NCBI RefSeq assembly: GCF_016862795.1
Contig: NZ_BONQ01000155.1
Span: 1-64,000 of the forward strand
From: Dactylosporangium siamense
Lineage (GTDB): Bacteria > Actinomycetota > Actinomycetes > Mycobacteriales > Micromonosporaceae
Direction: 5' to 3'
DNA length: 64,000 bases
Shown here: positions 51,458-58,664 of the stretch, piece after piece
Numbering within the stretch: the first letter of the stretch is position 1
Layout: each line of letters starts with the position of its first letter
Notes under the pieces: generated by a model
The model's database searches: none
Seen by the model: only the letters and a program-made list of their open reading frames with translations
What the model was told of the DNA's origin: nothing
Program-made: the position numbers and the translations under genes

Positions 51458-52765
51458 TTGAACGTCCGCCTGAGCACCCCACGGAGGCTGGCCGCGATCA
51501 CCGTCGCATTGGCGATGGTCGTGCCCTCCCTGACCGCATGCGGCGACGACGAAACCGGATCGGGCGGCGACCCGAACGCCGCCACGACCTTGACCTGGTG
51601 GCACAACGGCGCCCAGGACCCCGCCAAGGGCGTCTGGCAGTCGATCGCAGACCAGTACCACGCCGACCATCCGAATGTGTCGTTCAAGGTCGAACCGGCA
51701 CAGAACGAAGCGCTCAAGACCAAGATCTCGGTGGCGCTGCAGTCGCCGACACCGCCGAGCATCTTCCAGCAGTGGGGTGGCGGTGCCCTGGCCACCCAGG
51801 TGGAGTCCGGCAAGCTCCTGGACATCACCGATGCGACGTCGAGCTGGATTCAGGAGCTCGGCGCCGGCGCCAAGGGCTGGCAGGTCGAGGGCAAGCAGTA
51901 CGGCGTGCCCTTCGGCCTGCACGTCGTCGGCTTCTGGTACCGCACGGATCTCTTCACCCAGGCCGGCATCACCGCGCCCCCGAAAACGATGGAAGAGCTC
52001 AACGCCGCCGTCACCAAGCTGAAGGCCAAGGGCATCGCCCCGATCGCCGTCGGCGGCAAGGACAAGTGGCCCGACGCGTTCTGGTGGTCCTACTTCGCGA
52101 TCCGCGAATGCGCCCTGGACACCGTGAAGAACACCGTGAAGAACCTCAAGATGGACGACCCGTGCTGGGTCAAGGCCGGTGAGGACCTCAAGGCGTTCCT
52201 CGACACCAAGCCGTTCCAGGACGCCTTCCTCGGCACCCCCGCCCAGCAGGGCGCGGGCAGCTCGGCGGGTCTGCTCGCCAACGGCAAGGCGGCGATGGAG
52301 CTGCAGGGCGACTGGGAGCTGCCCACGATGATCCCGCTGACCGAGGACAAGGAATACGCCAAGAAGCTCAGCTGGTTCGAGTTCCCGGCCGTCGCCGGGG
52401 GCAAGGGCACCCCCGGGACCGCGCTCGGCGGCGGCGACGGCTACTCCTGTGCCATCAAGGCCGGCGCGGCGTGCGCCGACTTCCTCAAGTACATCGCCAG
52501 TGCCCCGGTGCAGCAGAAACTGGTGCAGAGCAACACGATCAGCCTGCCGGCGAACCCGGCGGCGATCTCCGCCATCCAGGACCCCACGCTCAAGACCGTG
52601 CAGGAGTACCTGAACAAGGCGCCATACATCCAGGTGTACTTCGACCAGGCGCTGCCCACGAGCGTCGGGCAGGCACTCAACGACGCCATCGCCGACTTCT
52701 TCGCCGGCAAGGGCAGCCCGCAGGGCATCGTCGACGCCTTCAACAAGGCGGTCGCGAACAAGTGA
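51458..52765 (+). CDS. Sugar ABC transporter substrate-binding lipoprotein
   Basis: The 435-residue binding protein has a lipoprotein signal with lipobox LTAC (about 20-24 residues in) followed by an acidic Gly-rich region. The mature protein has the CUT1-family pattern (TTLTWWHNGAQDPAKGVWQS, PPSIFQQWGGGALATQV, GVPFGLHVVGFWYRTDLF). A TTG start at 51458 is chosen because AGGAG is eight bases upstream; the ATG at 51449 directly touches that site. The gene overlaps the first permease gene by four bases. Likely ligand: a beta-linked oligosaccharide such as xylobiose or cellobiose, inferred from neighbours. Confidence 0.9.
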   Translation: MNVRLSTPRRLAAITVALAMVVPSLTACGDDETGSGGDPNAATTLTWWHNGAQDPAKGVWQSIADQYHADHPNVSFKVEPAQNEALKTKISVALQSPTPPSIFQQWGGGALATQVESGKLLDITDATSSWIQELGAGAKGWQVEGKQYGVPFGLHVVGFWYRTDLFTQAGITAPPKTMEELNAAVTKLKAKGIAPIAVGGKDKWPDAFWWSYFAIRECALDTVKNTVKNLKMDDPCWVKAGEDLKAFLDTKPFQDAFLGTPAQQGAGSSAGLLANGKAAMELQGDWELPTMIPLTEDKEYAKKLSWFEFPAVAGGKGTPGTALGGGDGYSCAIKAGAACADFLKYIASAPVQQKLVQSNTISLPANPAAISAIQDPTLKTVQEYLNKAPYIQVYFDQALPTSVGQALNDAIADFFAGKGSPQGIVDAFNKAVANK

Positions 52766-53727
52766 CCGCATCCGCAGTCACGGCACCACAGAGCGAGGCC
52801 GGCCGCGTTGACCCGCGGCCGGCCCGCCGGCCCGGGCGCCGCGGCACCCGGCTGGAGCTCGCGCTGCTGCTCACCCCGGCGCTCGTGCTGTTCGTCGGGT
52901 TCGTGCTGCTGCCGATCGCGGTCGCCGTCTACTACAGCTTCTACAAATGGACCGGGTTCAGCCCCCGCACCCCGTACGGGCTGGGCAACTACCAGCGGGT
53001 CCTGGAGGACGAGGTCTTCCGGTCCGCGCTGCTGCACAACCTGATCATCGCCGCGCTGTCCGTCGTCATCCAGCTGCCGCTGTCGATCGCGCTGGCGCTG
53101 CTGCTCAACCGCAAGATCCGCGGGCGGGCGGTGCTGCGGCTGGTGGTGTTCGCGCCGTACGTGCTGTCGGAGGCCATCACCGCGGTCGTCTGGCTGCTGA
53201 TGCTGCAGCCCGGCGGCCTGGTCGACCAGTTGTTCAACGCGGCCGGGCTCGGTGGCCTGATCCAGCACTGGCTCGCCGACGGTGACCTGGTGCTCTACAC
53301 GCTCTTCGTGGTCATCACCTGGAAGTACATCGGCTTCGGCGTCATCCTGCTCCTCGCCGGGTTGCAGAGCATTCCGGCCGAGCTGCGGGAGGCCGCCTCC
53401 ACCGACGGCGCGTCGCCGTGGGACACCACCCGCCACATCGTGCTGCCGCTGCTCGGGCCCACCATCCGGATCTGGATCTTCCTGTCCGTCATCGGTTCGC
53501 TGCAACTGTTCGACCTGGTGTGGATCATGACGCTCGGCGGTCCGGCGAGCGCCTCCGCGACCATGGCCACGTACCTGCTCGACCACGGTTTCAGCCGCTA
53601 CGAGTTCGGGTTCGGCAGCGCCGTCGCCGTCGTGCTCTTCGTCGTGTGCTTCATCTTCGCCCTGCTGTATCAGCGCTTCGCGTTGCGCCGCGACCTGCGG
53701 GGCGCACTGACCGGGACCAAGGGGTGA
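52762..53727 (+). CDS. Sugar ABC transporter permease (CUT1, MalF type)
   Basis: The 321-residue protein has a Pro/Arg-rich cytoplasmic start, six membrane helices and the EAA loop LREAASTDGASPWDTTRHIVLP. The segment SFYKWTGFSPRTPYGLGNYQ is typical of CUT1 sugar permeases. The GTG at 52762 overlaps the binding-protein stop (GTGA). It pairs with the following permease. No ATPase gene is present, so a shared MsiK-like ATPase elsewhere in the genome is expected. Confidence 0.93.
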   Translation: MTASAVTAPQSEAGRVDPRPARRPGRRGTRLELALLLTPALVLFVGFVLLPIAVAVYYSFYKWTGFSPRTPYGLGNYQRVLEDEVFRSALLHNLIIAALSVVIQLPLSIALALLLNRKIRGRAVLRLVVFAPYVLSEAITAVVWLLMLQPGGLVDQLFNAAGLGGLIQHWLADGDLVLYTLFVVITWKYIGFGVILLLAGLQSIPAELREAASTDGASPWDTTRHIVLPLLGPTIRIWIFLSVIGSLQLFDLVWIMTLGGPASASATMATYLLDHGFSRYEFGFGSAVAVVLFVVCFIFALLYQRFALRRDLRGALTGTKG

Positions 53728-53732
53728 CCGGC

Positions 53733-54560
53733 ATGAAGAGACGCCTGTCCTTGGGGACGCCGTTCACGTATCTCGTCGTGCTGCTCGTCGTCGGCGTGAC
53801 GGTCGTGCCGCTGCTGTTCACCATCCTCGGCGGGTTCCGCACCAACGCGCAGATCAACAACGAGCCGGTCGGCTGGCCGTCGCCGTGGAACCTGGGCAAC
53901 TACACCGACGTGCTCAGCTCCGACGTCTTCTGGCAGGCGATGGGCAACAGCACGCTCATCTCCGTCATCACCACCGGCCTCGCCGTCGGCGTCGGCGCGA
54001 TGGCGGCGTTCGCGCTGTCCCGCTACACGTTCGCCGGGCGGGAGTCGCTGTACACCCTGTTCACCCTGGGCCTGCTGTTCCCGCTCACCGCCGCGGCCCT
54101 GCCGCTGTACCTGCTGCTGCGCGAGCTGGACCTGCTGGAGAACCCGCTCGGGGTGGCGCTGCCGCAGGCCGCGTTCGCCCTGCCGATCACGATCGTCATC
54201 CTGCGCCCGTTCATGGCCGCGATCCCCGCCGAGCTGGAGGACGCGGCGGCGATGGACGGCGCCGGCCGGCTCGGGTTCTTCTGGCGGATCCTGATCCCGC
54301 TGAGCCGGCCCGCGCTGACGACCGTGGCGATCCTGGCGTTCGTCACCAGCTGGAACGCCTACCTGCTGCCGCTGCTGGTGCTCAGCGACCCGTCGAACTT
54401 CACCCTGCCGCTCGGCGTCGCCGCGTTCCAGTCCCAGTTCTCGCAGGACACCGCCCGGATCCTGGCCTACACGGCGGCGTCGATGATCCCCGCGATCGGT
54501 TTCTTCGTGTTCGCCGAACGGCACATCGTCGGCGGCCTCACCGGATCGGTCAAGGGCTGA
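53733..54560 (+). CDS. Sugar ABC transporter permease (CUT1, MalG type)
   Basis: The 275-residue partner permease has six membrane helices and the EAA loop LEDAAAMDGAGRLGFFWRILIPLSRPAL. The ATG at 53733 is preferred for AAGGGG eight bases upstream; a GTG at 53724 would overlap the previous stop by four bases. The ending FAERHIVGGLTGSVKG is the usual CUT1 C-terminus. It converges on the next gene, overlapping by 11 bp. Confidence 0.93.
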   Translation: MKRRLSLGTPFTYLVVLLVVGVTVVPLLFTILGGFRTNAQINNEPVGWPSPWNLGNYTDVLSSDVFWQAMGNSTLISVITTGLAVGVGAMAAFALSRYTFAGRESLYTLFTLGLLFPLTAAALPLYLLLRELDLLENPLGVALPQAAFALPITIVILRPFMAAIPAELEDAAAMDGAGRLGFFWRILIPLSRPALTTVAILAFVTSWNAYLLPLLVLSDPSNFTLPLGVAAFQSQFSQDTARILAYTAASMIPAIGFFVFAERHIVGGLTGSVKG

Positions 54561-55725
54561 GCCGCCGCGCCTTCGCCGGGGAACGATCGGCGCGTCTCTC
54601 CGGCGGAGGTGCGGCTTCCCGCAACTGGTGCAACAGTTCCGCCCGCGAGACGCCGAGCGCCAGCAGCAGGCGGGCCGCGGTGCCGTCCTCCGGCTCGAGG
54701 GCGGCGACGGCGAGGTGCGTCGTGCCCGTCTCGGGGTGACCCGCCTCGCGGGCCAGGTCCACCGCCCGGTTGACCGCGTCGACCGCCTCGGCGGTCCACT
54801 GCGGCCAGGGGGTCCAGATGACCAGCTGCACACGCCCCGTGGGCGCGATCACCGGGTGCTCCGGGCGGGCGGCCGGCAGCGCCGCGACCGCCCGCTCAAG
54901 GGTCACGCCGTGCGCGTCGAGGAGGTCCGGCGCGCCGTTGAAGGGCAGCAGGGGCGAGCGCAGGCGCCGCCCGGCGGTCCGCAGTTGCTCGCCCAGCCCG
55001 GCGATACCGAGCAGCAGGTGCGCGGCGGTCACCGGGCCGTCGTCGAGGCGGACCGTCTGGCGCATCGCCTCCCGGATGACACTGGGGGTGACCGCACCGC
55101 CGTAGCGGCTGTCGCCGACCTCGGCACGGCGCAGCTTCCGGTCCAACCAGCCGCCGAGGCCGGTCCGTTCGCTCATCTCCCTGGCCGGGGCGAGCTGCGA
55201 CACCACTGGCGTGTACGGCCGGCCGGGCTCCCGCCACGCCGGCTCGGCCCGCAACCCGGCGAGGTGCTCGTCCGCGGGCTGCCCGCTCAGCGTCTCGGTG
55301 CACGCCCGCAGCAGCCCCGCCACCAGGTGGAGGTGACCGGTCGTCTCGACCCCGGCCGCCCGGGCCTCGTCCAGGGTCGCCAGCAGCCCGGCCATCACGG
55401 ACCCGTGCCATCGCACCGGGCCGCGGTCGAACCGGTCCGGCGGCACGCTGAGTCGTGCCTGGCGCAGCAGCTGCGACACCGGATCGGCGCCCGCGAGGTC
55501 CTGCGCCAGCAGGCCGTCCGTCGACGCCTTGAACGGCACCCGCCAGGCCGAGCCGGCGTGCACCTGGCGTTCCACCTGCCGGATCGTGGGCACGCGCCCG
55601 GACTCACCCGGCACGGCCAGCCAGAGCAGCGTCGAGGCGTCCACCACCCGGTTCGCCGGTTCGTTGCGCGCCGCGGCGTACGCCGCCGTACGCACCAACC
55701 CTGCCACCGTATCGCCGAACTCCAT
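54550..55725 (-). CDS. Protein made of Clp N-terminal-like helical repeats
   Basis: The 391-residue protein has no ATPase domain but contains three or four segments that resemble Clp N-terminal (R) repeats. The clearest are residues about 315-375 (AVDLAREAGHPETGTTHLAV, then DGTAARLLLALGVSRAELL) and 205-270 (VTPSVIREAMRQTVRLDDGP, VTAAHLLLGIAG). ClpA/ClpC N-domains bind substrates or adaptors. A stand-alone repeat protein might be an adaptor, inhibitor or unrelated helical scaffold. No signal peptide or membrane helix is seen. Confidence 0.65.
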   Translation of the reverse strand: MEFGDTVAGLVRTAAYAAARNEPANRVVDASTLLWLAVPGESGRVPTIRQVERQVHAGSAWRVPFKASTDGLLAQDLAGADPVSQLLRQARLSVPPDRFDRGPVRWHGSVMAGLLATLDEARAAGVETTGHLHLVAGLLRACTETLSGQPADEHLAGLRAEPAWREPGRPYTPVVSQLAPAREMSERTGLGGWLDRKLRRAEVGDSRYGGAVTPSVIREAMRQTVRLDDGPVTAAHLLLGIAGLGEQLRTAGRRLRSPLLPFNGAPDLLDAHGVTLERAVAALPAARPEHPVIAPTGRVQLVIWTPWPQWTAEAVDAVNRAVDLAREAGHPETGTTHLAVAALEPEDGTAARLLLALGVSRAELLHQLREAAPPPERRADRSPAKARRLSP

Positions 55726-55770
55726 GCCAGCACCCCCGGCCGTCCATCGTGGTGGACGGCCGCAAGGTGC

Positions 55771-56409
55771 CTACAGCGCGGCGATCGAGGCCGGCGCCCG
55801 CTCCGCCCGGCTCAGCGCGCGCAGCACGTCGGTCTGGCCGTGGCGGCGCAGGGCGATGCGGGACAGGATGTCCACGACGGTCTCCACGGCGGCGGGCGGG
55901 AACTCCGGCGTCGTGACGCCGATGCTGTGCGCCAGGTCGTCGCTGTGCACGACGACCTCCAGCAGCCGGCTCGCCACGAAGTCGTCCAGGGCGATCGACC
56001 ACGCACCCCAGGTGGGGCGGCGCACCGGCCGGTCCGGCGCGGCCGGCAGCGCCGTGCGCAGGGACGCGACGGTGGCCTCGACCCGGGCGGCGAGGTCGGC
56101 CGGCCCGTCCGCGGCGTCGTCCTCGCCGCTGGTGCGGATGAGGACGTTGAACGGGTCGTCCAGGTCCGATCCGATCCAGTGCACCCGGGCGTAGTAGTCG
56201 TGCAGGCCGATGACCTCCTCGGTGGGCACCGGCTCGGCGAGGACCTTGGGGATGAAGAAGATCTGCCCCGCCAGGTGCCCGGCGAGCCCCCGGACGCTGA
56301 GCTCGGGCAGGGCGCTCGGCTCGTGCCACGCGGCGGCCACCTCGGGCGCGGCGAGCAGCCGGGCGGCGGTCGCCGCGGCGGTGAGATAGAGCTCCCTGAT
56401 CTGCGTCAT
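55771..56409 (-). CDS. Maleylpyruvate-isomerase/DinB-type mycothiol-dependent family protein
   Basis: The 212-residue protein matches the actinobacterial mycothiol-dependent maleylpyruvate isomerase/DinB-fold family. Metal-ligand His residues are in VRGLAGHLAGQ and in VVHSDDLAHSIGV, the most characteristic segment. Members often catalyse thiol transfer with mycothiol, but many are uncharacterised. It lies 45 bp downstream of no co-directional partner it clearly works with, so its substrate is unknown. Confidence 0.8.
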   Translation of the reverse strand: MTQIRELYLTAAATAARLLAAPEVAAAWHEPSALPELSVRGLAGHLAGQIFFIPKVLAEPVPTEEVIGLHDYYARVHWIGSDLDDPFNVLIRTSGEDDAADGPADLAARVEATVASLRTALPAAPDRPVRRPTWGAWSIALDDFVASRLLEVVVHSDDLAHSIGVTTPEFPPAAVETVVDILSRIALRRHGQTDVLRALSRAERAPASIAAL

Positions 56410-56446
56410 GCCTGCGGCAACGCCCGACCGGCGGGACGCATTCCGA

Positions 56447-57127
56447 TCAATCCGGCCGCGAGGTCCAGCCGCGCGCCCGGAGCCGTTCGAGGCCGTCCAG
56501 GATCAGGTCCAGGGAGAACTCGAACTCGAACTGGTCGTCGCAGCCGCTGCCGACCACGGAAGCGTCGTCATGCGCGACCTTGGTCGTGATTTCGGTGATG
56601 TACGGGTACCGCTCGGCCATCTGCCGGCCCAGTTCCGGATCGATGGGCGCGTCACTCGGCGGGGGAGTGCCGAACAGCTCCTGCGAGAAGCCGAGGATGC
56701 GGCTGCCCATCGCGTGCATCACGTGGTGGGTGAGGTCGACGGAGAAGCCGCCGGCCCGGAACATGCCGATCATCGAGTCCATGTACTGCAGGACCACCGG
56801 CGTGGCGGCCGTGCGGGTCTCGAGCACCCGGGACGCCCAGGGGTGCCGCAGCAGCGCCCGGCGGGCGGAGAGGATCCGCTCGCGGACGGCGGCCTGCCAG
56901 TCGGTGCCGGCGACCGGCGGGTCGATCTCGCCGACGACGACGTCGAGCATGCCGTCGAGGAGCTCCTCCTTGTTGGCGACGTGCTTGTAGAGCGCCATCG
57001 GCACGACGCCCAGGGTCTGCGCGAGGTTGCGCATGCTGAGCGCGTCGATCCCCGTGCCGTCGGCGAGGTCCACGGCGGCGCGCAGCACGCGGTCCCTGGT
57101 CAGGGGTGCGCGCCGAAGGGTGTCCAC
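56447..57127 (-). CDS. TetR-family regulator of the divergent oxidoreductase
   Basis: The 226-residue protein has a TetR helix-turn-helix (about 8-58, LSMRNLAQTLGVVPMALYKHVANKEELLDGM) and a TetR_C-type domain ending FEFEFSLDLILDGLERLRARGW, like the TetR at 31699. The GTG at 57127 lies seven bases after TAGGGT, so the mRNA is probably leaderless. Two identical 17-bp palindromes lie between it and the divergent reductase gene, one inside that gene's promoter spacer. Repression of the reductase and of itself is likely. Confidence 0.88.
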   Translation of the reverse strand: MDTLRRAPLTRDRVLRAAVDLADGTGIDALSMRNLAQTLGVVPMALYKHVANKEELLDGMLDVVVGEIDPPVAGTDWQAAVRERILSARRALLRHPWASRVLETRTAATPVVLQYMDSMIGMFRAGGFSVDLTHHVMHAMGSRILGFSQELFGTPPPSDAPIDPELGRQMAERYPYITEITTKVAHDDASVVGSGCDDQFEFEFSLDLILDGLERLRARGWTSRPD

Positions 57128-57147
57128 CTGCCGCACCCTATCCCCCC

Positions 57148-57205
57148 TTGACTGGTGTACGCCGTACACCTTACCGTCGAAGCGTGCTGGTGTACGCCGT
57201 ACACC
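57148..57205 (+). promoter_or_regulatory. Promoter with two identical TetR operators
   Basis: TTGACT (57148-57153) and TACCGT (57172-57177) form a promoter with an 18-bp spacer. The 17-bp palindrome GGTGTACGCCGTACACC fills 57154-57170 of that spacer, and an exact copy lies at 57189-57205, 35 bp on, before the GAGGAG ribosome site. Confidence 0.75.
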
Positions 57206-57227
57206 TTCCGAATCCGAGGAGAACGCG

Positions 57228-58205
57228 ATGAAGGCGATCGTCCAGGACCGCTACGGCCCGTCCGATGTGTTGCGGCTCGGCGAGGTCGACCCGCCGGTGG
57301 CCGCCGCCGGCGAGGTGCTCGTCCGGGTCCACGCGGCCTCGGTCAACGCCCGCGACTGGCACGTCATGCGCGGCGACCCGTACGTCGCCCGGATGGCCTT
57401 CGGGCTCGGCGCGCCGAAGGTGCGGGTCCGCGGCACGGACTTCGCCGGCCGGGTCGAGGCCGTCGGCGCGGGGGTCACCGGCTTCCGCCCCGGCGACGAG
57501 GTGTTCGGCGAGATCGACGCCGCGTTCGCCGAGTACGTCCGGATCCCGGCCACCGGTCCGCTGGCGATCAAGCCGGCCAACCTCACGTTCGAGCAGGCCG
57601 CCGCGCTGCCCACGGCCGCGAACACCGCCCTCATGGGCCTGCGCGACGCGGCGCGGGTCACCGCCGGGCAGCACGTCCTGATCAACGGCGCGTCCGGCGG
57701 CGTCGGCACGTTCGCCGTGCAGATCGCCAAGGCCTTCGGGGCGCGGGTCACCGCCGTGTGCAGCACCAGGAACCTCGACCTCGTCCGGTCCCTCGGCGCG
57801 GACCGGGTGATCGACTACACCCGGGAGGACTTCACCCTCGGCGCCGACCGGTACGACGTCGTGTTCGACCTCGTCGGCAACCACGCACTGGCCGACTGTC
57901 GGCGGGTGCTGACGCCCGCGGGGGCCCTGGTGCTGTCCGGCGGCGGCGTGTCCGAGGGCGGCAGCCTCTTCGGGCCGGTCCGTCTCATCGCCCGGGCCCG
58001 GGTGGTGTCGAGGTTCGTCCGCCACCGGGTGCTCGCCCTCGTCGCGGTGCCGAGCCGGAAGAACCTCGAGACGCTGGGGGAACTCTTCGAGTCCGGCGCG
58101 GTCACCCCGGTCATCGACCGCACGTTTCCGCTCAGCGACGGCGCGGAGGCCGTCCGGTATCTCGAGATGGACCACGCGCGGGCGAAGGTCGTCATCACCG
58201 TGTGA
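57228..58205 (+). CDS. NAD(P)-dependent quinone oxidoreductase / zinc-less medium-chain dehydrogenase
   Basis: The 325-residue enzyme belongs to the quinone-oxidoreductase branch of medium-chain dehydrogenases. It has the GroES-like opening (MKAIVQDRYGPSDVLRLGEV), a VRGTDFAGRVEAVG segment and the cofactor loop NGASGGVGTFAVQIAK (about 145-160) that favours NADPH. The catalytic-zinc Cys/His set is absent. The ATG at 57228 follows GAGGAG. It is probably induced when the divergent TetR meets an electrophile or quinone-like ligand, which is inference. Confidence 0.9.
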   Translation: MKAIVQDRYGPSDVLRLGEVDPPVAAAGEVLVRVHAASVNARDWHVMRGDPYVARMAFGLGAPKVRVRGTDFAGRVEAVGAGVTGFRPGDEVFGEIDAAFAEYVRIPATGPLAIKPANLTFEQAAALPTAANTALMGLRDAARVTAGQHVLINGASGGVGTFAVQIAKAFGARVTAVCSTRNLDLVRSLGADRVIDYTREDFTLGADRYDVVFDLVGNHALADCRRVLTPAGALVLSGGGVSEGGSLFGPVRLIARARVVSRFVRHRVLALVAVPSRKNLETLGELFESGAVTPVIDRTFPLSDGAEAVRYLEMDHARAKVVITV

Positions 58206-58210
58206 ACCGG

Positions 58211-58417
58211 CTACGCCGGCACCCTCGGCTCCTCCGCGTCGAGCTCGGCCAGCAGGAACCGGGCGTGTGCCGCGTAGCGCTCGCTGACCTCGACGGTGTG
58301 CAGCACGGCGGCGCGGCGCTCGCCCGGGGTGACCCTACGGGTGGCGGCGAGCTGATCCCGCGCCGCGCGCAGGTGCGCCAGGTGCGCGTCAAGGAGCGCG
58401 AGAATGTCGTGGTGCAT
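58211..58417 (-). CDS. Small helical protein
   Basis: The 68-residue protein is almost wholly alpha-helical with heptad-like Leu/Ala spacing (ILALLDAHLAHLRAARDQLA, then VEVSERYAAHARFLLAELDA) and no membrane segment. The ATG at 58417 follows a G-rich tract (GAGGGG). It lies five bases after the stop of the convergent reductase gene. No family recognised; a helical hairpin is the likely fold. Confidence 0.5.
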   Translation of the reverse strand: MHHDILALLDAHLAHLRAARDQLAATRRVTPGERRAAVLHTVEVSERYAAHARFLLAELDAEEPRVPA

Positions 58418-58485
58418 GACCCCTGACCCCTCGACGTCGGGTGGCGTTGCCGCCGTTACCGGAGCGGAACGGCGGCACGGCCGGG

Positions 58486-58545
58486 CTACTTCTTCTTCTT
58501 GTTCTTCTTGTTCTTCTTCTTGTCCTTCTTCGACTTCTTAGCCAT
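58486..58545 (-). CDS. 19-residue lysine-rich micropeptide
   Basis: The product is MAKKSKKDKKKNKKNKKKK: 13 Lys, two Asn and no hydrophobic residue after Ala. The ATG at 58545 has an excellent ribosome site, GGAGGTGGG, five bases upstream, and the -10-like TAGGCT lies at 58599-58594. The codons are all AAG for Lys, creating an AAG-rich run unlike the surrounding DNA. The size and charge recall tiny actinobacterial ribosomal proteins such as bL37, but it is not the same sequence. RNA or ribosome binding is a guess. Confidence 0.6.
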   Translation of the reverse strand: MAKKSKKDKKKNKKNKKKK

Positions 58546-58664
58546 CCGACCCACCTCCGATTCCTGCTGGTTGTACCCGCGGATCTGATGTTTAGCCTAG
58601 TGGCCGGCGGGGCTACGCACAGGAGGATCGTTCACCTTGCGTACACCTTCTGTTCACCATTGCC

